Source: Pseudomonadota bacterium (lineage in GTDB: Bacteria > Pseudomonadota > Alphaproteobacteria > Rhizobiales > Hyphomicrobiaceae). From it: a stretch of 52,001 nucleotides of DNA. Below are positions 16,425 through 25,363 of the stretch, in pieces. Made by a program: the position numbers and the translations under genes. The notes below the pieces were generated by a model that worked only from the letters and a program-made list of their open reading frames with translations, was not told the DNA's origin and ran no database searches. Location of the stretch: NCBI GenBank assembly GCA_023430315.1, contig JAEZAW010000015.1, positions 1 to 52,001 of the forward strand. The letters run 5' to 3'. Every line of letters begins with the position of its first letter. The stretch's first letter is position 1.

Positions 16425-16487
16425 ATAAGTACTTGGCGCCTGGAGGGAACACGTGGGCCGCATCGACGCCGTGTCGGTCATCGTGCA

Positions 16488-18224
16488 ATGACCGATTCAT
16501 CAGGCTCCGCCTCGTTCCCGCATGATTTCCGCCGTCGTTGGCGGCCCTATGCTTCCCGCACATTGAGCCCGGGGACGAGCTACGCGCTCAGCGGCATTCT
16601 TGCGCTCGCGCTCACCTGGTGGCTGCAGTGGACCGAAGGCCCGCCATCGACGGTCCTGCTCGCGATTCTGGTGTGCGCGACGACCGGCGCGCTGATCGTG
16701 CTGCTGACGCGACGTCTGCTCCTTGCTGTCGTCATCGTGGTGGCGCAAGTCGTGCTGATCACCGCCATCTCGACCGCGAAGCACAAGTACATGAACATGG
16801 TGCTGCACGCCTACGACATCGCCTACTATCTGATGTCGAGCACCAACCTCGGCTTTCTCATCACGAACTACGGCTGGTCCATTCTGCCTGCGCTGTTCGC
16901 CGTCGCGACCGCGGTGCTTGTCGCGATCATCGTGTGGCGGATCGACCCGGTGCGCGTGAAGCGTCCCGTCACCGCCGCTCTTCTCGTAGTGTTTGTTGCG
17001 GGTGCCGTCGCGGCGGGGCAATCGGTCGGCGAGCGGCGCCATATGCAGTTTGAGTACAGCGGCATGTACGTCTCGTCCTTCTATCGCTCGTTTGCCGAGA
17101 CGATCGAGACGCTGATGCGCGGCCAGCTGATGGAGGCGGCAGCTGCCTCGTCGCGGACGCCGCGACTCGCACCCAAGGTGAGCTGCACGCCGGTGCACGA
17201 GCCGCCCCACATCATTCTCATCCATCATGAATCCGCGGTTCAACCCTCGCTATTTCCGACCCTGCAATACGATCGCAGGGTCGATGACTTTTTCCGTTCG
17301 TACGACGGCCATTCGTATCGCCTCAGAACCGAAACTTACGGCGGCGCTTCCGTGCTCACCGAATTCTCGGTCATGACGGGGCTCTCGACCTACTCGTTCG
17401 GCGGCATGAGGTTGTTCGTGCAGCGTCTCATGACCGGCAAGATCAGCGAGACACTGCCGAACATTCTGACGAAGTGCGGCTATCGGAACGTCATGTTCTA
17501 TCCGATGACGCGCTCGTTCACGGGCGCTGAACGCTTCTTCAAGAGTGTCGGCATCACGGACCTGCGCGACGCCAAGGATCAGGGTGCCGCGCGGGAGAAC
17601 GAGCGCGACCGCTTCTACTACGACAACGCGCTCGAAGAGATGGGCCGGCACTTTGCAACCGCGAACGCGCCGCTCTTTACGTTCGTCGAGACTATGGCCG
17701 GCCATTGGCCCTATGACGAGGTCTACGAACCGCACCTGGATGTGCCGGGGGGCGGACCAGGCACACATCCGGAAATGAACGAGGTCCTACGCCGCCTGTG
17801 GCTCTCAAGGCTCGACTACCAGCATCTTGTGGGTGAGCTCGAGCGGCGCTTCCCGAAACAACGCTTCCTCATCGTGCGCTACGGCGACCATCACCCCATG
17901 GCGACGCGGATGCTGCTCGGCTACAACGAGGGCACAGAAGCCGAGGACGTCCTCCTCAAGCGCGGCTCGATTGGCTTTCAGACGTTCTTCACGATCAATG
18001 GCATCGGCTTCAAGCCGGAGTTCTCGAGCCCTGACATTCTCGACGTGCCCTATCTCGGCACGGTTCTGCTCGAAGCGGCTGGCCTTCCGCTCTCCGACGC
18101 CCATGTCGGTCGTAAGAGGCTCAAGCAGCTTTGCGATGGGCTGTGGTTCGATTGCCCGAAGCGCGAGGATCTCCTGAGCTTCCATCGCCAGCTTCTCGAC
18201 GACGGCATCGTGAGCGCGCGCTAA
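16488..18224 (+). CDS. LTA-synthase/sulfatase-type membrane phosphotransferase
   Basis: The 578-residue protein has about five N-terminal transmembrane helices (residues about 30-185) and a large periplasmic alkaline-phosphatase-superfamily domain (about 230-570). Likely metal- and catalysis-linked motifs are IILIHHESAVQPSLF, TYGGASVLTEFSVMTGL (region of the Ser/Thr nucleophile), FVETMAGHWPYD and RYGDHHPMATR. The layout is that of LtaS/OpgB/EptA-like enzymes, which move phosphoglycerol or phosphoethanolamine onto envelope glycans or lipids. The donor and acceptor here are unknown. A Pho-box-like repeat lies just upstream, which would fit control by phosphate supply. ATG 16488 is chosen because it begins the frame just before the first helix. 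Confidence 0.82.
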   Translation: MTDSSGSASFPHDFRRRWRPYASRTLSPGTSYALSGILALALTWWLQWTEGPPSTVLLAILVCATTGALIVLLTRRLLLAVVIVVAQVVLITAISTAKHKYMNMVLHAYDIAYYLMSSTNLGFLITNYGWSILPALFAVATAVLVAIIVWRIDPVRVKRPVTAALLVVFVAGAVAAGQSVGERRHMQFEYSGMYVSSFYRSFAETIETLMRGQLMEAAAASSRTPRLAPKVSCTPVHEPPHIILIHHESAVQPSLFPTLQYDRRVDDFFRSYDGHSYRLRTETYGGASVLTEFSVMTGLSTYSFGGMRLFVQRLMTGKISETLPNILTKCGYRNVMFYPMTRSFTGAERFFKSVGITDLRDAKDQGAARENERDRFYYDNALEEMGRHFATANAPLFTFVETMAGHWPYDEVYEPHLDVPGGGPGTHPEMNEVLRRLWLSRLDYQHLVGELERRFPKQRFLIVRYGDHHPMATRMLLGYNEGTEAEDVLLKRGSIGFQTFFTINGIGFKPEFSSPDILDVPYLGTVLLEAAGLPLSDAHVGRKRLKQLCDGLWFDCPKREDLLSFHRQLLDDGIVSAR

Positions 18225-18575
18225 GAGCTGTCCGTGCTGCGGAGCACAACGGGCGGGACGCTCTCTGGGTTATGCAGAGCAGCGGCGCTCCGCAAATGAT
18301 GATCTGTTCAACGCGCGGGGAATGCGGTTAACTGCTCAAACCGGCCCCATGGCCGGTCGAGCGGTGACATCGCCCCACCCGCCGCGCGAAGCAGCATGCA
18401 AACCGCGGGCACGCCGAGGAGTCGAACCAACCGAACCCGGCAGCGGCAATAGAGCCGCAGGAAACGCCATGTACGGCCGTCGATCGATGCCGCCAGCAAG
18501 CCATCCCCCTGTCATCACAGCGGGATGCGATCGTGCGCGCCTCACCCATGGCGAACCCATAGGGAGGATTGCGAT
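18225..18575 (+). other. 351-bp intergenic region without a supported gene
   Basis: No frame here looks like protein. The region holds two hairpins: GTGCT-GCGG-AGCAC just after the sulfatase stop, and ACCGGCC-CCAT-GGCCGGT at 18340-18357. Neither has a T-tract, but either could end the upstream transcript. An AGGGAGG ribosome-binding site for the next gene lies at 18561-18567. A promoter for the sugar-type ABC operon must lie here, but I cannot point to convincing -35/-10 boxes. Confidence 0.5.
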
Positions 18576-19916
18576 ATGTCCAGGAAGAGGATCTCTCGTC
18601 GCCGATTCATAGCGGGCACGGCCGCTACTGCAGCGGCAATTTCTGCGCCTCACGTCAGTACATCCTATGCAGCCGGCAAGCTTACGCTCGGCATGTGGGA
18701 CCATTGGGTGCCCGGCGGCAACAAGTTCATGGACGAGATCGCCCAGGAGTGGGCGAAGAAGGAAAAGGTCGATCTCCAGATCGATTACCTCAGCACCCAG
18801 GGCAACAAACTGCTGCTGACGATCGCAGCCGAGGCTCAGGCGCGCGCCGGCCATGACATCATGGACTTTTCGGCCTGGGAACCAGCGCAGTATACGCGCC
18901 TGCTGGAGCCCGTCGGCGATGTGATGAAGGAGATTCTGGCCACCAACGGCCCGATCTCCGAGGCGATGACTTACATCGGCACCGCGAGCGGCACCTGGAA
19001 TGTCGTGCCGTCGACCCGCGGCTCGCTGATCCTGCCGCCCTGCACGCGCATCGACCTGATGAAGGAGCACGCCGGCATCGACGTCCAGGCCATGTATCCG
19101 GCCGGCAAGGATCCGACAAAGGACGCGGACAACTGGACGTGGGATGCGTTCCTCGTGGCGGCTGAGAAGTGCCACAAGGCAGGCCACTCGTTCGGGTTGC
19201 CGCTTGGCGCCACGACCGACAGTCTCGACTGGGTCGGCTCGTTGTTCTCGGCATTCGGTGCGGCGTTGGTCGATGCCAAGGGGAACATCACGGTCCAGTC
19301 GGACGAAGTGCGCCAGGTGCTCGACTACGCCAAGCGGCTCTATGCCTTCCTTCCGCCCGACGTCGCGTCATGGGACAACGCGTCGAACAACAAGTGGCTG
19401 ATCTCCGGCAAGGGGGCGCTGATCTTCAACCCGCCGAGCACGTGGGCCGTGGCGAAGCGCGATGCGCCGCAAGTCGCAGAGAAGCTTTGGACACACGCGA
19501 TGCCGAAGGGCCCGAAGGGTCGTTTCGCGCCGTTGCTGCCGCGCTATCAGGGCTTGTGGAATTTCTCGAAGAACAAGTCGGCTGCAAAGAGCCTGCTGGT
19601 TCACATGCACAAGCCAGAATCGATCAAGCGGCTCGTGGCCGGGGCAGAGGGCTACGACATTCCGCCCTATCAGAAGCTGCTCGACTACAAGGTCTGGGAC
19701 ATACAGGGCCCGCCGCCGGGCACCCTGTCGCACTACCCCAACCGAGGCGACCAGCGTAACGCCCTGCCGTGCTCGCCGGCGCCGCCGCAGATCGCCTCGC
19801 AGCTCTACACGCACGCCGTTATGCCAAAGATGATTGTACGGATGGGGCGCGGCGAGAGCATCGACAAAACGCTGGCCTGGGCGGCCTCGGAAATCGAAGG
19901 CTACGCGCGGCAGTAG
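18576..19916 (+). CDS. Sugar-type ABC substrate-binding protein 1 (family 1, twin-arginine)
   Basis: The 446-residue periplasmic binding protein has a twin-arginine signal (RKRISRRRFIAGTAAT, then an Ala-rich h-region, cleavage near SYAA at residue 33). The mature part follows the SBP_bac_1 layout (LTLGMWDHWVPGGNKFMDEI; SNNKWLISGKGALIFNPPST). A longer frame starts at 18525, but ATG 18576 has AGGGAGG 9 nt upstream and puts the Tat motif at the N-terminus. The next gene encodes a paralogue of identical length. Both precede two permease genes and an ATPase gene. The ligand is unknown; the family handles sugars and polyols. Confidence 0.92.
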   Translation: MSRKRISRRRFIAGTAATAAAISAPHVSTSYAAGKLTLGMWDHWVPGGNKFMDEIAQEWAKKEKVDLQIDYLSTQGNKLLLTIAAEAQARAGHDIMDFSAWEPAQYTRLLEPVGDVMKEILATNGPISEAMTYIGTASGTWNVVPSTRGSLILPPCTRIDLMKEHAGIDVQAMYPAGKDPTKDADNWTWDAFLVAAEKCHKAGHSFGLPLGATTDSLDWVGSLFSAFGAALVDAKGNITVQSDEVRQVLDYAKRLYAFLPPDVASWDNASNNKWLISGKGALIFNPPSTWAVAKRDAPQVAEKLWTHAMPKGPKGRFAPLLPRYQGLWNFSKNKSAAKSLLVHMHKPESIKRLVAGAEGYDIPPYQKLLDYKVWDIQGPPPGTLSHYPNRGDQRNALPCSPAPPQIASQLYTHAVMPKMIVRMGRGESIDKTLAWAASEIEGYARQ

Positions 19917-20044
19917 CTCGGAAAATGTACAAATTTTAGGTGGCGCCGTGCCGTGGGCCGTGCCTAATATGTCAAGCGGAATTCGGCACGTCGCCGCCAA
20001 AGAAGCGACGTCTGACAATGAAAACCCAAAGGAGGAAACTGCCT

Positions 20045-21385
20045 ATGATCAAGAAGACCATCAGTCGTCGGCGCTTTGTTGCGACAGGCGCTGCGGCTGC
20101 GGCTGGCGTCGTGGCCGCTCCGTACGTGAGCACGGCACAGAGCGCCGGCACGCTCACACTCGGTTTGTGGGACCATTGGGTGCCCGGCGCCAACAAGGTC
20201 ACCGAGGAGATCATCAAGGCCTGGGGCGAGAAGGAGAAGGTCAACGTCCAGGTCGACTTCGTGACCTCTCAGGGCAACAAGATCCTTCTGATGCTCGCCG
20301 CCGAATCGCAGGCGCGATCGGGCCACGACATCATTGCGCTGCCAACCTGGCAGCCGGCGCGCCATGCCAACAATCTGGAGCCTGTTGACGACATTCTTGC
20401 CGATCTCATCAAGCAGAATGGCGCGGTCAACGCGACGGTCGAGTACCTCGGCAAGATCAAAGGCAAGTGGGCTGCGGTGCCGGCCACGGTCGGCAGCCAG
20501 ATGAAAGGCCCGGCGTCGCGCATCGATCTGATGAAAAAGCTAGCGGACGTCGATATCCTCGCCATGTATCCGGCCGGAGCCGAGCCGAAGGCCGACGGCT
20601 GGACGATGGACGCGTTCCTGAAGGCGGCCCAGGCGTGCAACAAGGCAGGCCACGCCTTCGGCATCGGTCTCGGCACGACTTCGGATTCCGTCGATACGGC
20701 CGGCGCGATCTTCAATGCGTTTGGCGCCGTCCTCGTCGATCAGAAGGAAAATATCACGGCAAAGAGCGAGAAAGTTCGCGCTGCGCTCGACTACGCGACG
20801 CGGCTCGCGAAGGAGTACCCGCCCGACTCGCCGTCGTGGGACGACGCATCGAACAACAAGTGGCTGGTCTCGGGCCGCGGGGCCATGATCATGAACCCGC
20901 CGTCGGCCTGGGCCGTTGCGGTTCGCGATGCGCCGCAGATCGCCGAGCAGATCTGGCACCATGGCATGCCGTCCGGACCGAATGGCCGTCATGCGCCGTT
21001 CCTGCCGTACTTCTGGGGCATCTGGAATTTCGGCAAGAACAAGTCGGCAGCCAAGTCGTTGCTGCGTCATATGTCGACGCGCGATTCTGCTGAGAAAATG
21101 GTCGAGGCGAGCAAGGGCTACGATATTCCCGCCTTCGCCAAGTTCACCGACTTCAAGACCTGGGCGGAGATTGGACCGCCGAAGGGCACGATGTACCACT
21201 ACCCGAACCCGCACAACCATCAGATCCTGTCGATCGCCGCGGCGCCGAGTCCTCATCGCATCGCCGAGCAGATCTATACGCAGGGCCTCATGACCAAGAT
21301 GATCGTGCGCCACATGCGCGGTGACTCGATGGAGAGCGTGCTCTCCTGGACCGAGAGCGAGCTCGAAGGCTTCATGCGCACCTGA
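20045..21385 (+). CDS. Sugar-type ABC substrate-binding protein 2 (paralogue, twin-arginine)
   Basis: This protein has 446 residues, exactly as many as its upstream neighbour, and aligns with it without visible gaps over long stretches (for example LTLGLWDHWVPGANKVTEEI and SNNKWLVSGRGAMIMNPPSA). By eye more than half of the residues match. A Tat signal is present (KKTISRRRFVATGA). An AAAGGAGG site lies about 10 nt before the ATG at 20045, which rules out the longer frame from 19940. The pair arose by tandem duplication. Two binding proteins feeding one permease complex could widen the ligand range. Two hairpins follow before the permease genes. Confidence 0.92.
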   Translation: MIKKTISRRRFVATGAAAAAGVVAAPYVSTAQSAGTLTLGLWDHWVPGANKVTEEIIKAWGEKEKVNVQVDFVTSQGNKILLMLAAESQARSGHDIIALPTWQPARHANNLEPVDDILADLIKQNGAVNATVEYLGKIKGKWAAVPATVGSQMKGPASRIDLMKKLADVDILAMYPAGAEPKADGWTMDAFLKAAQACNKAGHAFGIGLGTTSDSVDTAGAIFNAFGAVLVDQKENITAKSEKVRAALDYATRLAKEYPPDSPSWDDASNNKWLVSGRGAMIMNPPSAWAVAVRDAPQIAEQIWHHGMPSGPNGRHAPFLPYFWGIWNFGKNKSAAKSLLRHMSTRDSAEKMVEASKGYDIPAFAKFTDFKTWAEIGPPKGTMYHYPNPHNHQILSIAAAPSPHRIAEQIYTQGLMTKMIVRHMRGDSMESVLSWTESELEGFMRT

Positions 21386-21461
21386 TCTCCCAGGCTGCGT
21401 GTCATCATCTGCCGTGCAAGCGGCGGATGGTGACGCGGGCCTGAATGATCATGGGTTTCAT

Positions 21462-21514
21462 GCCGCTGAAAGCGGCTTGGAGTGAATGCCGAGGCGGCGC
21501 ATCGAAATGCGCCG
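21462..21514 (+). promoter_or_regulatory. Twin hairpins between binding-protein and permease genes
   Basis: Two perfect stem-loops lie back to back in the 183-nt gap: GCCGCT-GAA-AGCGGC (21462-21476), then CGGCGCAT-CGAA-ATGCGCCG (21495-21514, 8 bp with a stable tetraloop). Neither has a T-tract. Such elements after binding-protein genes commonly protect the upstream mRNA from 3' decay. That is the role I infer. Confidence 0.55.
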
Positions 21515-21568
21515 TCGCAGCGGGCCAGCGGTCGCCAAGGCCGCCTGAACTTCTCGTGAGGCTGAGGC

Positions 21569-22501
21569 ATGGTTGATGCAACAATGAAGCCGGATGCGGC
21601 GGTGGCTGGTCGCGCACGCCCCAGCTCGCTCCAGCGCACGTTCCAGCGGAAGTCGACGATCGCCTTCCTGATGACACTGCCGCTGATCGTACTGATCGCG
21701 ACGCTCGTGCTGTACCCGGCCTTCTATGCCGTGCACCTCGCGATGCTGAACAAGACGATGGAGCGCTTCGTCGGTTTGTCCAATTTCACCTTCCTGTTCA
21801 AGCGCGAAACGTTCTGGATGGTGGTCTGGCAGAGCTGCATCTTCGCGCTCACGGCCGTGTTCTTCAAAGCCGTCATCGGCTTCATCGTCGCCCACCTCGT
21901 CCACAACATCCCGGACAAGGGCCAGCGCAAATGGCGCGGCATGCTGCTCGTGCCGTGGGTCATACCGCCGGCCATGAGCACGCTCGCGTGGCTGTGGCTG
22001 TTCGATCCTTCGTACTCGGCATTCAACTGGATCTTCGAGCGCATTGGCATCGACCCCGTGCCGTGGCTTGGCGACGTCTACTGGGCGCGCTTCTGCGTCA
22101 TTCTCGTCAACGTCTGGATCGGTGCGCCGTTCTTCATGATCATGTATCTGGCGGCGCTGAAGTCGGTTCCCGACCAGCTTTACGAAGCCGCGAAGATCGA
22201 TGGCGCTAACTGGTGGCAGACCATGCGCTTCGTCACGATCCCGATGATGCGGAACATCATCATGATCACGGCGCTGTTCTCGACCATCGTGACGTTCGCC
22301 AACTTCGACATCGTGCGCGTTCTCACGCGCGGCGATCCGCTCGATCAGACGCACGTGTTCGCGACCTGGGCCTTCCGCCTCGGCATCGAGGGCGGCGACA
22401 TTCCGCTCGGCGCATCCATCTCGCTGTTCATGGTGCCCATTCTCACCATCGGCGCGATCTTCATTCTGCGCGACATCGTCAAGCGGGGGAACGAGGCATG
22501 A
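21569..22501 (+). CDS. Sugar-type ABC transporter permease (MalF/UgpA type)
   Basis: The 310-residue inner-membrane protein has six transmembrane helices. The first is AFLMTLPLIVLIATLVLYPA, with the usual AFYAVHLAMLNK continuation. The EAA coupling loop is YEAAKIDGANWWQTMRFVTIPMM. It matches the MalF/UgpA class of carbohydrate ABC permeases. Its stop codon overlaps the start of the second permease gene (ATGA at 22498-22501). It follows the tandem binding-protein genes and precedes the ATPase gene. Confidence 0.93.
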   Translation: MVDATMKPDAAVAGRARPSSLQRTFQRKSTIAFLMTLPLIVLIATLVLYPAFYAVHLAMLNKTMERFVGLSNFTFLFKRETFWMVVWQSCIFALTAVFFKAVIGFIVAHLVHNIPDKGQRKWRGMLLVPWVIPPAMSTLAWLWLFDPSYSAFNWIFERIGIDPVPWLGDVYWARFCVILVNVWIGAPFFMIMYLAALKSVPDQLYEAAKIDGANWWQTMRFVTIPMMRNIIMITALFSTIVTFANFDIVRVLTRGDPLDQTHVFATWAFRLGIEGGDIPLGASISLFMVPILTIGAIFILRDIVKRGNEA

Positions 22502-23409
22502 CCGCAGCCGTGACATCAACGTCGGCGACGGCTGCCCGCCCAAGCTACGGCAGCATGAGCAACGATCGGAAGTGGGCTTTGAGGTGGTCCTACTTCTTCC
22601 TGATCCTGTTCGCGATCTTCTTCCTCACGCCGCCGATCTACATGCTGATCACGTCGCTGAAGACGAGTCAGGAGATCTCGGCGATCACCAATCCCTGGTG
22701 GGTCTACAATCCGACGCTCGAGAACTATCGCGCGCTGCTGTCGTCCAATCAGTACCAGAGGTTCTTCCTCAACTCGTCGATCGTGACCCTGTCGGTCGTG
22801 ACGATAACGATGCTGATCAGCGTGCCGGCCGCCTTCGCGCTCTCGCGCATGAGGTTCTGGGGCTCGACCATACTCGGGATGGGCGTGTTCCTGACCTACC
22901 TTATTCCCGAGACGCTGCTGTTCATCCCGCTCTTCAAGATGATGGCCGTGTTCAACGAGCTGACGGGCATCACGCTCATCAATCGATGGTGGGTGCTGCT
23001 GATCCTCTATCCGACCCTGACCGTGCCGTTCACGACGTGGATCATGATCGGATACTTCGCCTCGATCCCGAAGGAGCTCGATGAGGCGGCGCTGATCGAC
23101 GGCGCGACGTGGATGCAGACGTTGACGAAGATCTTCATTCCAGTCGCCCTGCCGGGGCTGATCGCGGCGATGATCTTCGCCTTCACTGTGAGCTGGGCGC
23201 AGTTCCTCTATCCGCTCGCCTTCACGACCTCCGAGAGCCAGCTCGTGCTGCCGGTCGGCATCATCACGACGCTCATCAAGGGTGACGTCTTCAACTGGGG
23301 ACAGATCATGACGGGTGCGCTGCTTGGCGCCGCGCCGCCGCTGATCATCTACGCGTTCCTCATGGATTACTACATCGCCGGCCTCACCGCCGGCGCCACA
23401 AAAGGGTAA
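22498..23409 (+). CDS. Sugar-type ABC transporter permease (MalG/UgpE type)
   Basis: The 303-residue partner permease starts at the ATG that overlaps the previous stop by 4 nt. The same frame is open back to 22213, but that part lies inside the upstream gene. Features include an N-terminal helix (YFFLILFAIFFLTPPIYMLI), the MalG-type segment AISNPWWVY-like (AITNPWWVYNPTLENY), and the EAA loop LDEAALIDGATWMQTLTKIF followed by PVALPGLIAA. Together with the MalF-type subunit it forms the pore. The coupling argues for equimolar synthesis. Confidence 0.93.
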   Translation: MTAAVTSTSATAARPSYGSMSNDRKWALRWSYFFLILFAIFFLTPPIYMLITSLKTSQEISAITNPWWVYNPTLENYRALLSSNQYQRFFLNSSIVTLSVVTITMLISVPAAFALSRMRFWGSTILGMGVFLTYLIPETLLFIPLFKMMAVFNELTGITLINRWWVLLILYPTLTVPFTTWIMIGYFASIPKELDEAALIDGATWMQTLTKIFIPVALPGLIAAMIFAFTVSWAQFLYPLAFTTSESQLVLPVGIITTLIKGDVFNWGQIMTGALLGAAPPLIIYAFLMDYYIAGLTAGATKG

Positions 23410-23422
23410 GGGCGGAGCACCA

Positions 23423-24523
23423 ATGGCCGAAGTACACATCAGAAAGGTCGTCAAGAAGTACGACGAGGTGCTCGCCGTACGCGGCATCGACCTGGATATC
23501 CGCGACCACGAGTTCGTGGTGCTTGTCGGGCCTTCGGGCTGCGGCAAGACCACGACGCTGCGCATGATCGCCGGCCTAGAGGACATCACGGACGGCGAGA
23601 TCGCGATTGGCGGTGACGTCGTCAATGACGTCCCGCCGAAGGACCGCGACATCGCCATGGTGTTCCAGAACTATGCGCTCTATCCGCATATGACGGTGCA
23701 CGAGAACATGTCGTTCGGGTTGAGGCTCAAGAAATTCCCGAAGGACGAGATCAACCGCCGGGTCGACGAGGCCGCGCGCATCCTCGATATCACCGAGCTG
23801 CTGGACCGCAAGCCGAAGCAGCTTTCCGGTGGTCAGCGCCAGCGCGTCGCCATGGGCCGCGCCATCGTGCGCAATCCCAAGGTGTTCCTCTTCGACGAGC
23901 CGCTGTCGAATCTCGATGCCAAGCTGCGCGTGCAGATGCGCATCGAGATCAAGAAAGTGCACCAGAAGGTGCGGACGACGACTGTCTACGTGACGCACGA
24001 TCAGGTCGAAGCTATGACGCTCGCCGATCGCGTCGTCGTCATGAACCACGGCGTGATCGAGCAGGTCGGTACGCCGACCGAGCTCTATCACCATCCGCGT
24101 ACGCGCTTCGTCGCGGGCTTCATCGGCTCGCCGGCAATGAATTTCATTCCCTGCAACCTGCAGGAGGAGGGTGGGCAGCTCAAGCTGCGCGTCAACGACG
24201 GCCTCTCGCTGCCGGTGCCGCCCGCGCGCGCGAGCAAGTATGTGCAGCACAAGGGCAACGGGAGCGTGCTGCTCGGCCTTCGTCCGGAACACCTGACGGA
24301 GGCGCGCAGCCAGCTCGAACCGGGCGTGGTGGCCTTCGATGCCAACCTGGATGTCACCGAGCCCATGGGCATGGAGACGCTGGTCTATTTTCCGATCAAC
24401 GGGGAGACCATCTGCGGCCGCGTCAATCCGACGGCGGGGGCCAAGGATGGGGCGTCGCTCAAGATGGCGGCCGACCTCAACAACATGCACCTCATCGACC
24501 CGAAGAGCGGTCTCGTTCTCTGA
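23423..24523 (+). CDS. Sugar-type ABC transporter ATP-binding protein (UgpC/MalK type)
   Basis: The 366-residue ATPase energises the importer encoded just upstream (13-nt gap). Walker A is VGPSGCGKTTTLRM (near residue 38), followed by Q-loop FQNYALYPHMTV, signature LSGGQRQRVAMGRA, Walker B VFLFDEPLSNLDAKLR and the switch region VYVTHDQVEAM. The C-terminal MalK-type regulatory/TOBE domain (about 240-366) includes VLLGLRPEHLTEA. It is the last gene of the operon and ends before a hairpin at 24536-24559. Confidence 0.94.
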   Translation: MAEVHIRKVVKKYDEVLAVRGIDLDIRDHEFVVLVGPSGCGKTTTLRMIAGLEDITDGEIAIGGDVVNDVPPKDRDIAMVFQNYALYPHMTVHENMSFGLRLKKFPKDEINRRVDEAARILDITELLDRKPKQLSGGQRQRVAMGRAIVRNPKVFLFDEPLSNLDAKLRVQMRIEIKKVHQKVRTTTVYVTHDQVEAMTLADRVVVMNHGVIEQVGTPTELYHHPRTRFVAGFIGSPAMNFIPCNLQEEGGQLKLRVNDGLSLPVPPARASKYVQHKGNGSVLLGLRPEHLTEARSQLEPGVVAFDANLDVTEPMGMETLVYFPINGETICGRVNPTAGAKDGASLKMAADLNNMHLIDPKSGLVL

Positions 24524-24535
24524 TCGGGGCGTGGC

Positions 24536-24559
24536 GGGCGGGCTGAAGCTCGCTCGCCC
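24536..24559. terminator. Bidirectional hairpin between the ABC ATPase gene and eutC
   Basis: GGGCGGGC and GCTCGCCC form an 8-bp stem with one G-U pair and an 8-nt loop. They fill the 36-nt gap between two convergent genes. The weak T-tract keeps confidence moderate. Confidence 0.5.
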
Positions 24560-25363
24560 CTATGCCTGATCCGCACTGAAAGTCGGCGGCAGGGCAGGTG
24601 CATCCGGATCGCGGCCGTCGGAAAGATAGACTCCGCTCTCGTCCTTGAGCGTCACACCAGTCAGGCGGCGTGAGAATGCTTCGCGCATGAGCCACGCGGC
24701 CTTGAAGGCCGCCTCATCCACGCTCATGCCCGCGCCGTGAATATTCGACAGGCAGTTGCGCTCGCCATCGGTGCGGCCGGGCTCCGGCGCGAATGTCAGG
24801 TAGATGCCGAGGCTGTCAGGGGAGGAGAGGCCGGGTCGCTCGCCGATCATGACGAGTGCGAGCCGGGCGCCGAGCAGCGCGCCGATCTCGTCACCGATTG
24901 CGACACGCCCTTGCGTCACGACGACCACCGGTCCCAATGACCATGCGCTCTTCTTGATGTAGGGGAGCAGCGCTCCGGTCACAGCGATCGCGTGCGCATG
25001 GGCTGCGCGCGCAGAGAGGCCATCAGCGATCACGAGCGCGATATCGACGCCGCTCGTCGCGCGCTGGGAGGCGACCGCATCGCGACTTATCGTATCGAGG
25101 CGGCGGCCGAGATCGGGGCGCAGCAAGTAGGAATGACGCGACACCGCACGACTAGAGACCGTCAGATGCGGCAGTCCGAGCGCCTCCAGTCCAGCCGTGA
25201 TCTCGGCCGGAGCAAGCGGCGTGTGCACGGCATCGCGTGCCTGGGCGTGCGCCAGCGCGAACTTCATGGCTTCGTGCGTGGGAAGACCCGAGCCCGTGCG
25301 GCCAAGAGCGATGCGCGCGGGCGTAAGCTCGGTCAAACGGCGCCAGACCTCGTCCGAGATCAT
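24560..25363 (-). CDS. eutC: Ethanolamine ammonia-lyase small subunit
   Basis: The 267-residue protein is the small (light) subunit of adenosylcobalamin-dependent ethanolamine ammonia-lyase, which converts ethanolamine to acetaldehyde and ammonia. Diagnostic stretches are TPARIALGRTGSGLPTHE, LDFQLAHAQARDAVH-like (FALAHAQARDAVHTPL), VIADGLSARAAHAHA, IGERPGLSSPDSLGIYLTF and RNCLSNIHGAGMS. Its ATG overlaps the eutB stop by 4 nt. No microcompartment shell genes, eutA reactivase or acetaldehyde dehydrogenase gene are in the window, so the lyase probably acts free in the cytoplasm. Confidence 0.95.
   Translation of the reverse strand: MISDEVWRRLTELTPARIALGRTGSGLPTHEAMKFALAHAQARDAVHTPLAPAEITAGLEALGLPHLTVSSRAVSRHSYLLRPDLGRRLDTISRDAVASQRATSGVDIALVIADGLSARAAHAHAIAVTGALLPYIKKSAWSLGPVVVVTQGRVAIGDEIGALLGARLALVMIGERPGLSSPDSLGIYLTFAPEPGRTDGERNCLSNIHGAGMSVDEAAFKAAWLMREAFSRRLTGVTLKDESGVYLSDGRDPDAPALPPTFSADQA

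Noticed and set aside
22213..22497. Upstream extension of the MalG-type permease frame
   Set aside because: The extension lies within the MalF-type gene and is His/Arg/Asp-rich. The ATGA overlap at 22498 gives a normal permease N-terminus.
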